A stretch of 64,000 bases of DNA from NCBI GenBank assembly GCA_030247855.1, contig JAPDRN010000061.1, positions 141,880-205,879 on the forward strand, given 5' to 3'. Origin of the DNA: Knufia peltigerae (taxonomy: Eukaryota > Ascomycota > Eurotiomycetes > Chaetothyriales > Trichomeriaceae). The notes under the pieces are model-generated. The model ran no database searches. It was not told the DNA's origin and saw nothing but the letters and a program-made list of their open reading frames with translations. Both the position numbers and the translations under genes were made by a program. Positions 40,809 through 51,294 of the stretch are shown piece by piece. Each line of letters begins with the position of its first letter. Positions within the stretch are counted from its first letter, which is position 1.

Positions 40809-43124
40809 CTAGCGAAGTTCTCGATAGCTGCTGGGAGGATAGCCTGCCGACGACGGGTAAGACCCATATGCGGCATCTCTTGGAACCGAGTTGGCATCTC
40901 TGACCACCGAGGGAGGCGGAGGTGGTTGAAACCCAGTACTTATAGACACAGGAGTGTTGTACGATGAAGCACTACCTCCGTGCCGCGGGTCCCGATAGAA
41001 GTCCTCATCAGCCAAGGGAACCGAGCTTGAGTATGGTGGTGGAGCACGTCCATCATGAGCAGACACAGATTGCATGCGTGGCCTGTTATCCCTCGGTCTC
41101 TCTCTTTCACGCTCCCTCGGGTCATACGCTGCCATCCTGGCGGCATCGTATCGGTCGTTGGCCAGTCGTTCTCGTTGCGCCTCATACTCCTTGTAACGTC
41201 TGGCATCTTCGTATGGGTCGTTCGCACTATACGAGTGACGTGACGAGGCATAGGCTGATTCCGCGTCAGGCTTTCGTACATATGACGCAGATCCGCTTTC
41301 CTTACCCATGGAAGGAGAACGATTGCGACCGGGCCTGGGTTGTTCCCGATGATGATACGTGCCATTAGAGCGGTAATGTCGAGGTGTTTCTGCATCCATA
41401 GGTGGAGGCGGAGGCTTCTGGTGAATGGAAACTGCAGGCGCGCTCGATCTGGAGTTGTCAGTGTAACGATTCGCGGTATGAAATGAGTTCGACCGTCCTA
41501 TTTTCACCTCCTGTGGCGGAAGGCCCGGCGGTGCTTTGATCTCTGTGGCATCACCGGGTCCTCGAACACTCTCGTAGGTCTTTCCGCCCCCCGGTGCAGC
41601 GACATAAGGCTTGCGTTCTCGCTCAATGGGTTGCGGAGTAGGCATGTCCTCAGAATTCTCTACCGCGTTATCCTCATTGTCAGATGCGTCGCTTACGTAT
41701 GGTTGTCGTGGAGTGCGATCTTGACTGGTCTGAGACAAGGTTGGGCTGGGCTGAGGTGCACTTGGGATTGGTTCCTTGTTTTCCGGGGCCGGTTTCAGAT
41801 TGGATTTTGGTGTATCATCACCTGCTTGGCCCTGGTGCGAGGCTCTTGTAGTGGGATCTGTCACACTTGCTGTGCTGGCCTGTTGAGAGGCGTAGTTGAC
41901 GTTGCAGTGTGTAGCCATAGATTTTTGAAGCTTGTAGGCTATCTCGGTGTCGGGATGGCTAGGGAAAAGGCGCCTGGAGATCTCCTTAGGAAACCGCTCT
42001 TTTTTGTCGTCTGGGTTGCTGATGGGCATATCCAGCGCCGTCTTTGCCAATCTTTCAAACTCCTGATCTGGGTGTGCCTTGAGGAGCAAAGTCGCCCACG
42101 TTTCGAAACCTCGTGGTGTCAGACCAGGAAGGTCTGGTCTCTCGCCAAGTTTCTCCTGAACCAGATGGTGTTCGGCTTCGATCTCCCTGAACATTCGGGA
42201 AATGGAGGATGTCCTGTCATCGAAGACGATTTTCCAGGGGTAGGTTTCGTTGGAGATTTTGGTCGCTTCGTAGTACTTCTGCATCTTGGTCGGGGTAACG
42301 ACCAAGCTGTTTTTGGGCTCGTAGTCTTCGACGAGATGAACAGCGATTCCACGAAGAAACTGTCCAAGGCGAGGAGTGGCCTGGCCTTGCTCATCAAATA
42401 AGGTGCCCCATACACGTTCCAAGATTGTAGCGTCTCCCCCAGTATCAACTCTTTTCGGCCCTCTAGGCCGATCAACTCTTTCTTGATTATCATCACTAAT
42501 AGAATGATGACTAGCTTGGCTGAAGGGAGAGACTGGCCGGTTCTCAGCTGGGGGGAACCCGCCCTGCAAAGCCGACTCCTTTGACTGTTGTTGTGATGGT
42601 GGTGGTGGTGGTGGTGGTGGCGGAGGAGGAAATTGAGGAGAGGAATGACTCATCCCAGCGTCTTCTGAGGTGCGATGCGGTGTCGGAGGAGTGTAGACGG
42701 TAGCACGATTGAGAGGAGGAGATCCTGTTGCTGATGAGGCTACGTCTGCCTGCGGACCAGGGACAGGTGCCGAAGGAGCTGGGGCAGACAGGGTGATGCC
42801 CTTCAACTGTTGCAGGACATTGGCAGTGATCTGCGTAGTAATCTGTTGCAATAGCTCTGGGGAAATAGACGCGGCAGAAGCTGCGTCTGCATTATTGAAG
42901 GCAGAAGTGATGGCATCATTTATAGGTTGCCGGGCCTGATGATATTTGGAGGGATCGAAATGGTGCGAGTCGAGCGAAGGATTAGAAGATCCTCGTGGTC
43001 TTACGCTTCTGCCCTCTCTTGATATGGAATTGCTCATGGCTGGATGGAGGTGCCTCGAGTCACCATTGTCGCTCAAGCTGCTGGTATCCGAGCGACATGG
43101 GAGACGTTCATCAGTGGAAGCCAT
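40809..43124 (-). CDS. Large disordered protein with a conserved fungal domain (DUF7514-like)
   Basis: A single-exon protein of 771 residues. Residues 1-225 are low complexity, with a Pro run encoded by a (GGT)n tract near 42598-42630. One folded region follows (about 235-395), starting ILERVWGTLFDEQGQATPRL and continuing with LRGIAVHLVEDYEPKNSLVV, SISRMFREIEAEHHLVQ and LTPRGFETWATLLLKAHPD. I believe this is the domain catalogued as DUF7514 in ascomycetes, but that label is from memory. The C-terminal half is again disordered, Pro/Ser/Arg-rich with tandem RERERERPRD-type charge runs. No catalytic motif is visible and the function is unknown. Scaffold-like or regulatory roles are only guesses. 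The start at 43124 has an A-free but acceptable context. Confidence 0.82.
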   Translation of the reverse strand: MASTDERLPCRSDTSSLSDNGDSRHLHPAMSNSISREGRSVRPRGSSNPSLDSHHFDPSKYHQARQPINDAITSAFNNADAASAASISPELLQQITTQITANVLQQLKGITLSAPAPSAPVPGPQADVASSATGSPPLNRATVYTPPTPHRTSEDAGMSHSSPQFPPPPPPPPPPPSQQQSKESALQGGFPPAENRPVSPFSQASHHSISDDNQERVDRPRGPKRVDTGGDATILERVWGTLFDEQGQATPRLGQFLRGIAVHLVEDYEPKNSLVVTPTKMQKYYEATKISNETYPWKIVFDDRTSSISRMFREIEAEHHLVQEKLGERPDLPGLTPRGFETWATLLLKAHPDQEFERLAKTALDMPISNPDDKKERFPKEISRRLFPSHPDTEIAYKLQKSMATHCNVNYASQQASTASVTDPTTRASHQGQAGDDTPKSNLKPAPENKEPIPSAPQPSPTLSQTSQDRTPRQPYVSDASDNEDNAVENSEDMPTPQPIERERKPYVAAPGGGKTYESVRGPGDATEIKAPPGLPPQEVKIGRSNSFHTANRYTDNSRSSAPAVSIHQKPPPPPMDAETPRHYRSNGTYHHREQPRPGRNRSPSMGKESGSASYVRKPDAESAYASSRHSYSANDPYEDARRYKEYEAQRERLANDRYDAARMAAYDPRERERERPRDNRPRMQSVSAHDGRAPPPYSSSVPLADEDFYRDPRHGGSASSYNTPVSISTGFQPPPPPSVVRDANSVPRDAAYGSYPSSAGYPPSSYRELR

Positions 43125-44499
43125 CGCTCGGGAGGCCGCAGTCCCACCGAAGACAAATCTTGTCCTCAGGGCATTCAGGAAATTGTCTCAACCAGTTTTC
43201 AGATTGTGATAGCGTATGCAGTGCTGGAGAGGAGCCGGCGTGCATTTGTTTACAGCTGGGACGCACACACAGCCGAGGCCATGTGGCCCGCAGCCTGAGA
43301 GTGACGCTGGTTTCTTGCTGTGAAATACCTCAAAGAGGGAAGAGAGCGAGATCTGGGCAGGATGGAAGGTGATAGGATGGAGCAATAGGACAATGAAGGA
43401 TGTCAGTCGTCAGGCTCGGGAGGTGTTGTACAGTGATCGTCGTTGCGTGGCAGGTGATTGCGTCTCTCGAATATTTGGTCAAGGAGGTTGTGCTTAGTAC
43501 GCACGTGCCGGTGGTAATCTGTGAGGACAATGGGGAGCGTCAAAGAGGAAACCGCTTCTATCGGTTTGTCAGGCGAAAGCAATCCGATGTGCCCGAAGTC
43601 CTGGAATGATGGAGTTTGAAAATGGGCTGAATCGAGGCGTGGAAGTTGAGCGGCGCCTCAGTACAGAGTAGGAGGAGGCTAAAGGAGGTATATTTTCGTC
43701 ATAGGCCATGTTTAGTGTTGTGACCGGTGAACTTGAATTGGTTGGATGATGGCATTGAAATGAAGCGAGCGATCAACATGGGTCTCTTGATGGGCGCAGT
43801 CTAGGCGGACGGGAGAAGCCACAGCGACCCAGCGACGCCCATCAACCACGTCTATTTGCTATCTGATGGTGGTGTCGTAGTAGTGTAAGGTGCCTACTGT
43901 ACGGACCACATTGTACGAATACGAGCCCTATCAATCCAGTCAAACATTTTCCAAAATTTTGGCCCGCCCTGTGCCATGAATAGCAAATGCCTGGGCCTCC
44001 CACGTTCACGTTCCCTGTTACCGAAGTCCACCTTGGCCTTGATGCAGGGATGGAACAATTCTTGAGACGGATCACGATCTTGGGTGGTCAAGCACACCGA
44101 GGCATCTGCGACAGTCATACTCGTACAAAAGGCAACTAGGTCTCTAACGTCATTGTACAACACGGATGGTAAACCACACATTTTTCTAGGGTATCTAGCT
44201 GGGGGATACTACCACCATGTCAACCCAGGCAGCATCTAACATGCATGCCATGGGGGCGTCTTCAAATGCAAGTGCCTCAGCCACAGCAGGGTTCTCCATG
44301 TAACCTTCAGATCGTCGTCTGGCCCCCAATGCATTGCATGGCTCAATGACAGAAACAGGTGTTGACTGCCCTGACTGCTGAACTTCAAGGAATACCTGTG
44401 TTGCACCACTGTGTGCGTGTGTTGTTGTGAGTCTGGACAAGACAATGACGAGGTGAATTTAGAAGATATAATATCATTTCCCAGCTCAGACCCTTCTGT
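43125..44499. other. Noncoding, upstream of the DUF7514-like gene
   Basis: No gene is supported. Short frames on both strands have no protein character. The stretch runs into a MITE relic. Confidence 0.5.
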
Positions 44500-44766
44500 C
44501 GACGATAAGTATTACGCACACCTACCTTTGCATTACGCACAAGGCTACCTACCAGATATATCACTGAAGCACCTCCAATTGCCATTCGCTGTTTAGGCGA
44601 TTAATTTGTAAAATGCTCACAACCTGGCCGTTATTGCTATTCTGATTAGTGCCTTGCTGCTCGTCATTCTCTCTGTCCCTAACAATTTCTCTTGACTTGT
44701 TTGTATTTTGTCAGTTACCATTTCAACTCATATTGATATTAAGAAATGACACAACAGGTTCGGGGC
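44500..44766. mobile_element. Rearranged MITE relic
   Basis: It begins with the family's left end (CGATAAGTATTACGCACACC, then GCATTACGCACAAGGCTACC). The interior shares ATCACTGAAGCAC with the 29.5-kb copy. The last 45 bp (44722-44766) are the inverse complement of 29583-29627, including the AACAGGTTCGGGG end. The right terminal repeat is missing, so the copy is truncated or internally inverted. Confidence 0.6.
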
Positions 44767-45297
44767 TTTAATGAAGGGCGAAGGCATTTTCTTACCGAAC
44801 ATGGGTTGGGAGCCCCCCTAGTCGTCTAATACTCCCCCCGTAGGCCTGTACTAGGCAACTGAGCCGAGGGTCTAAGCATCTGAGACAACCAGTCACGCTT
44901 CGATTGTTGTGCTTTAACGTTGACGGTTCTCTCTCACACAGACATACACTTTTGGTTGAGAAGTAATGTGAATCTGAGTAGTGATAGCGCGTCCACTTAG
45001 CTGTCCAACCGATGTAAACTTCTGCTCCTTAGAATTCACGGGTGAAGTGTTTGCTGTCACAGCGGCACACGTAACAGGCTGCCGTGAGCTTGGAGGAACC
45101 GAAGATGATCCCAAGCTTGTTGGTATGCGAAGAGCCGAGAGTGAGTGAAGCCTGTTTCAATTTGTTTGCATAAAGGCGACTTTCAAGCAATTAAGGATGA
45201 TCACAGAACAGCAACTGCGACATGCAAGTGTGGGTGCATGTTACCCTCTTGCGCGTCGATTGTATGTAAATACTTTCAAGGTCTGTTGTCCTCGACG
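44767..45297. other. Noncoding between a MITE relic and a pseudogene
   Basis: No gene is supported. Possibly the old promoter of the adjacent pseudogene. Confidence 0.45.
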
Positions 45298-46379
45298 ATG
45301 GACGAACCAGTGCACGACACTGAAGAGATCGCTCCTGTTGCGAGTTTAGTCTCGTCCGCCCCTCTCCTGATCAAAGAGAAAGAGGAGCCACGCGTAAACG
45401 AAATCCTCCAACAAATCACAAAACTACAGTACGAGCACGGAGAAACGTTCAAGAATGTTGACGAGAGATTATGGACCGAACTAAATCCACTGCTAGATGA
45501 ATTTTCCTAAACTACGGTATGTCACGTCTGTTTCATCGTGCACGCAGAGATACATCATGCTGACATTGACATAGCATCCATTACTTTCGTCCGAGCGGGC
45601 GCCTCGTTGTACAAATGGGTACAGGTGTGCGGCACGGTGTGTTTGTTGCATCCCTCGAAAAGCGTATCTTGCACCAAACATATGAACTCTCAAGTGGGCC
45701 TGAACCGGCTGCGCTCTTCGCCAAAGATGTCCGCCATACTGGTTCTAGCAGAATCATCCCCTTCAGACGCGCGCTACGGAGTTCATGAACCAGATAGCGC
45801 TTTTTGAAAACTAGGAGCGCGAGCGAGAACAGTCATGATCGAAGTCGCCAACTCTCAAAAAGTAATAGACTTGCGCCGCATTGCACAAGATTACACCTTG
45901 GGGTCTGACATCAAGATCCGTGTCGTCATCGGAATAGACCTGGAGTACAAGAAACACTAACGGACCACACTCACCGTCTGGCGAGCCAACGACGAAGCAT
46001 GGGCTGTAGAGCCAACAATCCTCGATCAGGTAAGTTTCATGATCTCTGCCGTTTTATATACTGATCGATCACAGAGCTTCCGGCTTGATGATGGCCAGCC
46101 TGTAAACGACACTACACTCGGTATTAGACTTCGTCTAGCGGAATTTGGAGACAGCACACAGGATAATGGTATTGAGGGTGAGATATTCGTCTCGTACAAA
46201 GAGCTATACGAGTGCCTTCAGGAGCCAGAAGATTGTATAGAATCTGAGAAGCTAGAGGCCCGAGAACGCCACCAGAACAACTTCACCGAGGCTGACGAGG
46301 CCGTGTACACTGAGGCCGAGGAACGTGTAGCCAACCGGCTCGAATTAGACGATGGTTCCTTTTCAGGGAGCTACTAAGT
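45298..46379 (+). pseudogene. Broken gene of an unnamed fungal family with a nuclease-like motif
   Basis: Pieces of one protein run in order. Exon 1 (45298-45500) is acidic and helical, ending ERLWTELNPLLDE. After a frame change, FPKLR joins across an intron (GTATGT donor 45516, TGACATAG acceptor) to IHYFRPSGRLVVQMGTGVRH, then PAALFAKDVRHTGSSRI. After a second frame change come HEPDSAF, MIEVANSQKVIDLRRIAQDY and IRVVIGIDLEYKKH. A 45-bp intron (46030-46074) leads to FRLDDGQPVNDTTLGIRLRL. In-frame TGA (45805) and TAA (45958) interrupt it. Both could come from C-to-T changes of CGA and CAA. The PD...(E)V...SQK pattern recalls PD-(D/E)XK nuclease folds, but that is inference. I cannot name the family. 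Confidence 0.6.
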
Positions 46380-46776
46380 GCCATCCTTACTCAGGTCTAC
46401 ATTACTTCTCAATCATATGTTTATGTGTCTGTGGACTGCGGACAATTAAACGACATCATGCTCTTCGATAACATCCATTAGATAGATAGCAGTTGTTTTT
46501 CTACCTTCGCAGATGTGCACACAGTAATCTTAGGCTGTGGAGCTCCTTCGGCGTGCTTTGTGTTGCTCCCATCTTCAAGGGCTTTGCCTCAAAACCGGAT
46601 ATCTTTGCGCCAATTTTTCGACACATCGATGGCCACGAGCTGTGTGGCCCTTTTTTCTTCGAATCGTGATACACGATGGTCACCTGATGAATACCAAAGT
46701 TGCTCCAGGGAAAGAGGTCAGGTGGAATGGAAGCCTGATGCCCAAGTCGGTCATCACCGAGCTGAGATGGTCTTCT
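46380..46776. other. Noncoding, convergent 3' ends
   Basis: Between the pseudogene and the stop of the Stc1-domain gene. No coding signal. Confidence 0.5.
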
Positions 46777-47793
46777 TCAAAGCTCCCAGTCTTCGTCGGC
46801 ATCAGATTCGTCTTGTTTTCCATGCTCTGCTTGAGCTTTTTGGAGATACTCGCGTTGTATCTGGTTCTGTGCGCGTTCAGAAACTGGGGTCTTGTATGCG
46901 GCAACCTTGTGGAAGCCCCTCTTGGCGGCGGGAAATTCGGACATGGAGTTCAAACCGGAGAATTCGCTGTTTGATGGCGATGGTGAGCGTCTCGGGCTCT
47001 GGTGGTCCTCGCCCCAGTCCGATCTGCCTTCTTGTGGCACTCTGACACGCCCTAACGTGGTGAAGGAGTTCTGATCACCTTCTTGAGAGGGGACTATCGA
47101 ACCACCGATGCTCGGTTGAGAAGAACCAATGGCCGACATACTAGACATAGGATCGATACGTTTTGACTTGATTTCTTCTCTGATCAGCTCCTCCTCAGCC
47201 GACTCTTTCAGACCGGGAAGGCGATCTTGGATTTCTTGTTGGCAGTTGATGCATTTCTGAGCCTGTCAGCATGTCCCTTGCCAAGATTTACTTGTCACTC
47301 ACTGCTTCGTCTGGGTGTCTCCGTTGTTGGCCAGAGAAGAAGTCGATAGCTTTGGTGTAACCACATGAGGTACATTTCAACTCCATGATATTACCTGCGG
47401 TGCAGTCCTGGCATCTCGGTAATTGTGCTGGTGGTCCGCCCTGACGAGCATGTAGAACTTCTGATTGAAATCTTTTGTATTGATTGTTGGAGAATCGGGA
47501 ACGGAAGAGTTTTCTGGAACAATTGGCACATTCAATGCTGTAAAATCATGAGTTGGCTGATCTGTTGAGTTGGAGAGAAGAACATACATGTTACCAACAT
47601 CGACGTTGTTGATGCTGAAACGGTTAGTATCAGGAGTCATGGTGACGCTGGAGTCGGCAATCGCAGGGAGGAGTGGCACGCAGGAAAGCGGAAGCAAAGT
47701 CGTTGAGAGACGCAGGTAACGCAGCGATGATAGAATGAGAAACACTTACGAGTCTGGCGTCTTTTGCCAATGAGGTGTCTGTTTGCGAGGCAT
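46777..47793 (-). CDS. Stc1-domain protein
   Basis: Four exons on the minus strand: 47750-47793, 47588-47614 (27 bp), 47303-47537 and 46777-47256. The introns are 135, 50 and 46 bp, all GT-AG. The exon sum is 786 nt, giving 261 residues. The spliced N-terminal half forms an Stc1 domain with four Cys pairs: IECANC (27/30), KLFRSRFSNNQ between, CQDC (66/69), CTSC (79/82), FFSGQQRR, and CINC (104/107). In fission yeast Stc1 links the RNAi effector Ago1 to the CLRC histone methyltransferase complex at heterochromatin. Filamentous-fungal homologues are mostly uncharacterised. The C-terminal half is Ser/Pro- and acid-rich and ends SDADEDWEL. No single reading frame spans the domain, so the splice model itself is the main evidence. 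Confidence 0.85.
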
Positions 47794-50700
47794 GGCTTCC
47801 GGCAAGAGCTGCACCCCCAGAAGCACCTGCTGCGGAGGATAATCGAGTTTGTTTGTGTAACGAGGAAAGTTGTGAACGCTCTTGACGCTTTTAAAGACAG
47901 AAGAGACTGAAATTGTTGTCAAGCGTCGCCTTGAATGAAGGGAAAGTGAAGTTGAAACAAATGCGGCGGAACCTATCACACATTAGATCTCAAGTAAACC
48001 TGCCTTGTCACGGGGTTCAAGGCAACACATTCAGAGACTGTGTGATTGAAGAAAAACAGACCCTTATCCTGGCAATATTCCAGGTCACTGAAACACTACT
48101 GGATATATCAAAATTTATCACAGGTTGTGGTGGGGTGGTTTGAGTAAAGTTGTGACTTGATCAACGGACTCATCTCTCGGAGAGCCTTGACCTAAGTCTA
48201 CGAGGCTTCCTGGGTCATCATTTCTGGGATAGCGAGGATTCGATCCAGGAGAACAAGTTTGGAAGTTTGCAGTGGGTGTTGGTGAAGTCAATAAAGGTAC
48301 ATTACATAACTCTCTCCTATGAGGCTGATTTGCAATATGAGACCCAAGTTTGATAACTGCAACCAACGTTTCTTGGCAGCGCCTTTGTTGCAGTTTGCTT
48401 GCGTGTGAGACATTATTATCGTATGAAGAGCAGGTGCCTATCCAGGCACCTGACCTGTTGCTTCACATAAAAAAGACGAGATGTTGGCAACAGCCTAGAA
48501 TTTGGGGGTGTCACGATGCTGGGTACTCCCGGAAACATTGTGTTACAAATTAAGGAGCTTTTGTGATCCGAAGCTTTTGAGCTGAATTTATGATTTTGCG
48601 GTACGGAGTAAGCTGAACAAACAACTGAGAGAGTAAAGTACATCCAAGCGTCGGTCCCAATATTAATGCAAACTTTCAGTTTCTTTACTCGCTATGGACA
48701 CCTTATAGTTCAGCAGCTGCACCAAGTAATCTCTCTGGAGTGTGGCACTACCTTTGCCAATTTTTCGAGACAAATCTACTGGTAATAATACTACGCCGTA
48801 ACGGATCCCCAAACTTCCAGAAGCATGGCCCACTCGACTCGAGGTATCTATCGTCAGCGCCACTACTCCGTACTGTAAGTGAAAAAGCAAGGCGGAAGGG
48901 TAAGCAAACACTCCACACGTACCAGGTCAAAATACTTGTGGAAGAGGTTCAAGCCAATCCATGGTGGACTGGAGATTTGATCAGCAACAAACTGCACCGT
49001 TGGCCGGCACCAGCAGCGCCCCGACCCATTCTCCTGGTTGCCGCGACACGAGCAAAGTAGGGACAAGGTCAAGGCTAATCCTGCATTTGGCATCGCGCAT
49101 TTGCTTGAACCAGGAACGAGAGCCCGTCGTCATTAGTTCCAGGGGGCGAAAGCCGGATTCCCAACTTTGGTGCTCTTCGCCAGGATTCTTGACGATCACA
49201 AATTGTCAGGGGAGTATTCGTGTCCGTATGCGCGTTGATTCTCATGAGTCTCTCAGTATTATATACTCCGTAGCTTTGGTAGATATCCATGTTTCTGTGG
49301 CTTCGAAAGATGTCCTCGTGGTCTCTGTCCCAGAAGCCTTTTAACAGGTGCACGCGGAGTACCAGGCCGTGGCTACCTAGCTTGTCCAACGCAAGACGGT
49401 CAAACGAGAAGAGGCCAAGGGAAGACAGGGTTTGCATCAGGAACCGACTCGTGGCTGTTTTGCATGGGCGATCGTTATTCGCCACAGGTGTGATTTGCTC
49501 AAACAGGTTGGCCAACTACTGCCACCATACCCGTTCCCCCCGTGAAATGACTGTTGGTTCTAGCTGTCTTTTCACCTCCCAGAGCCAGTGAGGAGGTCGT
49601 TCTCTTGTAGTGTGACAGAAAGTGACGACAACATTCGCCGACTGCCCACGAATGAGACAGGAGTGTTTCTGGCGGCGACCATGGCATGCGGTGTTGTTGA
49701 CCCTTCACTTCTCAGCTGTTTTTTGCGCGATTGCAGACGCGGAATCTGTCATTGCTTGTCGAAAAAACACTCAACAGCCAACACATCGAATTCATTTCAT
49801 CGCGTGGATCTGGGCTCACCATACGTAGCTGCGATCCGCGAGCCAGCTGGGCGGTGAGATGCGGACTGTGATGCTATCCTTGGATGGAGACTCCGTACTG
49901 TAGTATTCTTATGTCCTAGGTGCCTACTTACGGGGTCCTGTAGGCAGCCTAGTTGCGGTTGCCGGAGCGCGACTTACCAGAGATGAGTGCTAGGGCGATG
50001 AATTAGCAGGTGTCCGGCTTCCGCAGCTTCTGGCGCTGGGGATGAAGCATTCTGGCGTGCAGGACGGGCCACGCTGACCTGGCTGTTTGGGTCGGAATTG
50101 CGAGGGACTCACTAGTCCTGGACAGCCCCAACGCGCTACCCAAGAGCCCATGCTCTTTACTGGAATGTTGCGGTACAGTACAATACAGTAGTGGCTCCAT
50201 CACCACAGCGCCACTGGCGTCTTCAGCACACGACCGAGAAGATCCTTAGCAGCCGTCTGCCTTACCGGGCCGTCATGGTACTCCGGACTGCGCAGGACAG
50301 TACAGTAGAAGCTTCCGTAGCCCGGGCGCTCTCCCTTCCAAGGCCACAATCTCAGGCATCTTCCAGCTGCTTGCGTTGCTGACAACCCATTATTGTTGTC
50401 ACCGCTGGTCTGGGAATCACCCGCCGCCAACACTCATCGCGCACATACATTCAAGGAAACCAAAAGAAAAACCCGCAGTCGCCTCAATTTCTTTTCTCTC
50501 ACCGACTACTTACTGCCTTGGCCAGAAAACGCAGCATCAGATACCTACTCGTACGCCGTGTACAGTACTGAGATCCTGCGTCAGCCCAATTCCCAGACCC
50601 TCCTCAGCCTAGCCTACGTCTTAGCGGTGATTAAGCCCGTCGTGGCACGCCGGGCCTGCCACTTCCGCTACCTTCTCACACATCTGCCAACACCCCTTGC

Positions 50701-51294
50701 CAATCCGATACAAGGAGGAACGCGCCTCCCATTTCACAGCAAATTGTCTGAGCACTCTCGTCAACATAACCGAAAACATCTGTCACTTTACCCCCTACAC
50801 TACAGTTCTCCCATGCCGCAGGCTTGAACCACGCTGCCAGTACGAGGAAAGGGGAGGGTTTGTCTATCCACTTTCCCAGCACGACCCCTTGCGGGTCTGC
50901 TTCCGACAAGCACTCCTCCCGAACTAGCTTCCCTTAGCTACAATACCTGGAGCGTTGTCGACCTGGATCCTATGTCCTCAGCATCAATTTCTTGAAGCTC
51001 TGCCCGACTCGACACTTTACCCTCCCTGTTCCATCGCCTCACGCTCGCTACAAACCTCTCGACCCCGATCGAACGACCGCTCGACAAACCACTCCTCCGA
51101 CGACTGTCTAACAGCCCTGAAGAGACGTAAAAGCATTCAACGACGGATATACATAGAAATGACGCTGTGAGGCTTCACAGACACCCCCAAAAGGGCCCCA
51201 GGCAGCCTGGTTGAGATAATTTGGTTGATATTCCTACTGTTGATCAGAAGAATCAACCGCGAGACGTTGGAAAGAGAATATCTGAACCATCACT
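47794..51294. other. 3.5-kb noncoding region; long 5' leader of the Ime2-like gene at its right end
   Basis: No gene is supported. TACGGAGTA words occur at 48601, 48865, 49263 and 49891. A minus-strand frame of 146 codons (49075-49515) has some protein-like character but no recognisable domain or start. From about 50380 the sequence becomes pyrimidine-rich, with short upstream ORFs (for example one at 50955 and a four-codon ORF at about 51159). This is consistent with a long leader controlling the kinase gene. Confidence 0.45.

Noticed and set aside
48231..48252. Possible tRNA B-box (GGATTCGATCC)
   Set aside because: No matching A-box, acceptor stem or anticodon arm can be drawn around it.
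49075..49515. 146-codon minus-strand frame
   Set aside because: Some normal-looking composition, but no ATG in good context, no domain, and it lies in a region with TACGGAGTA words and no other coding signal. Left unannotated.
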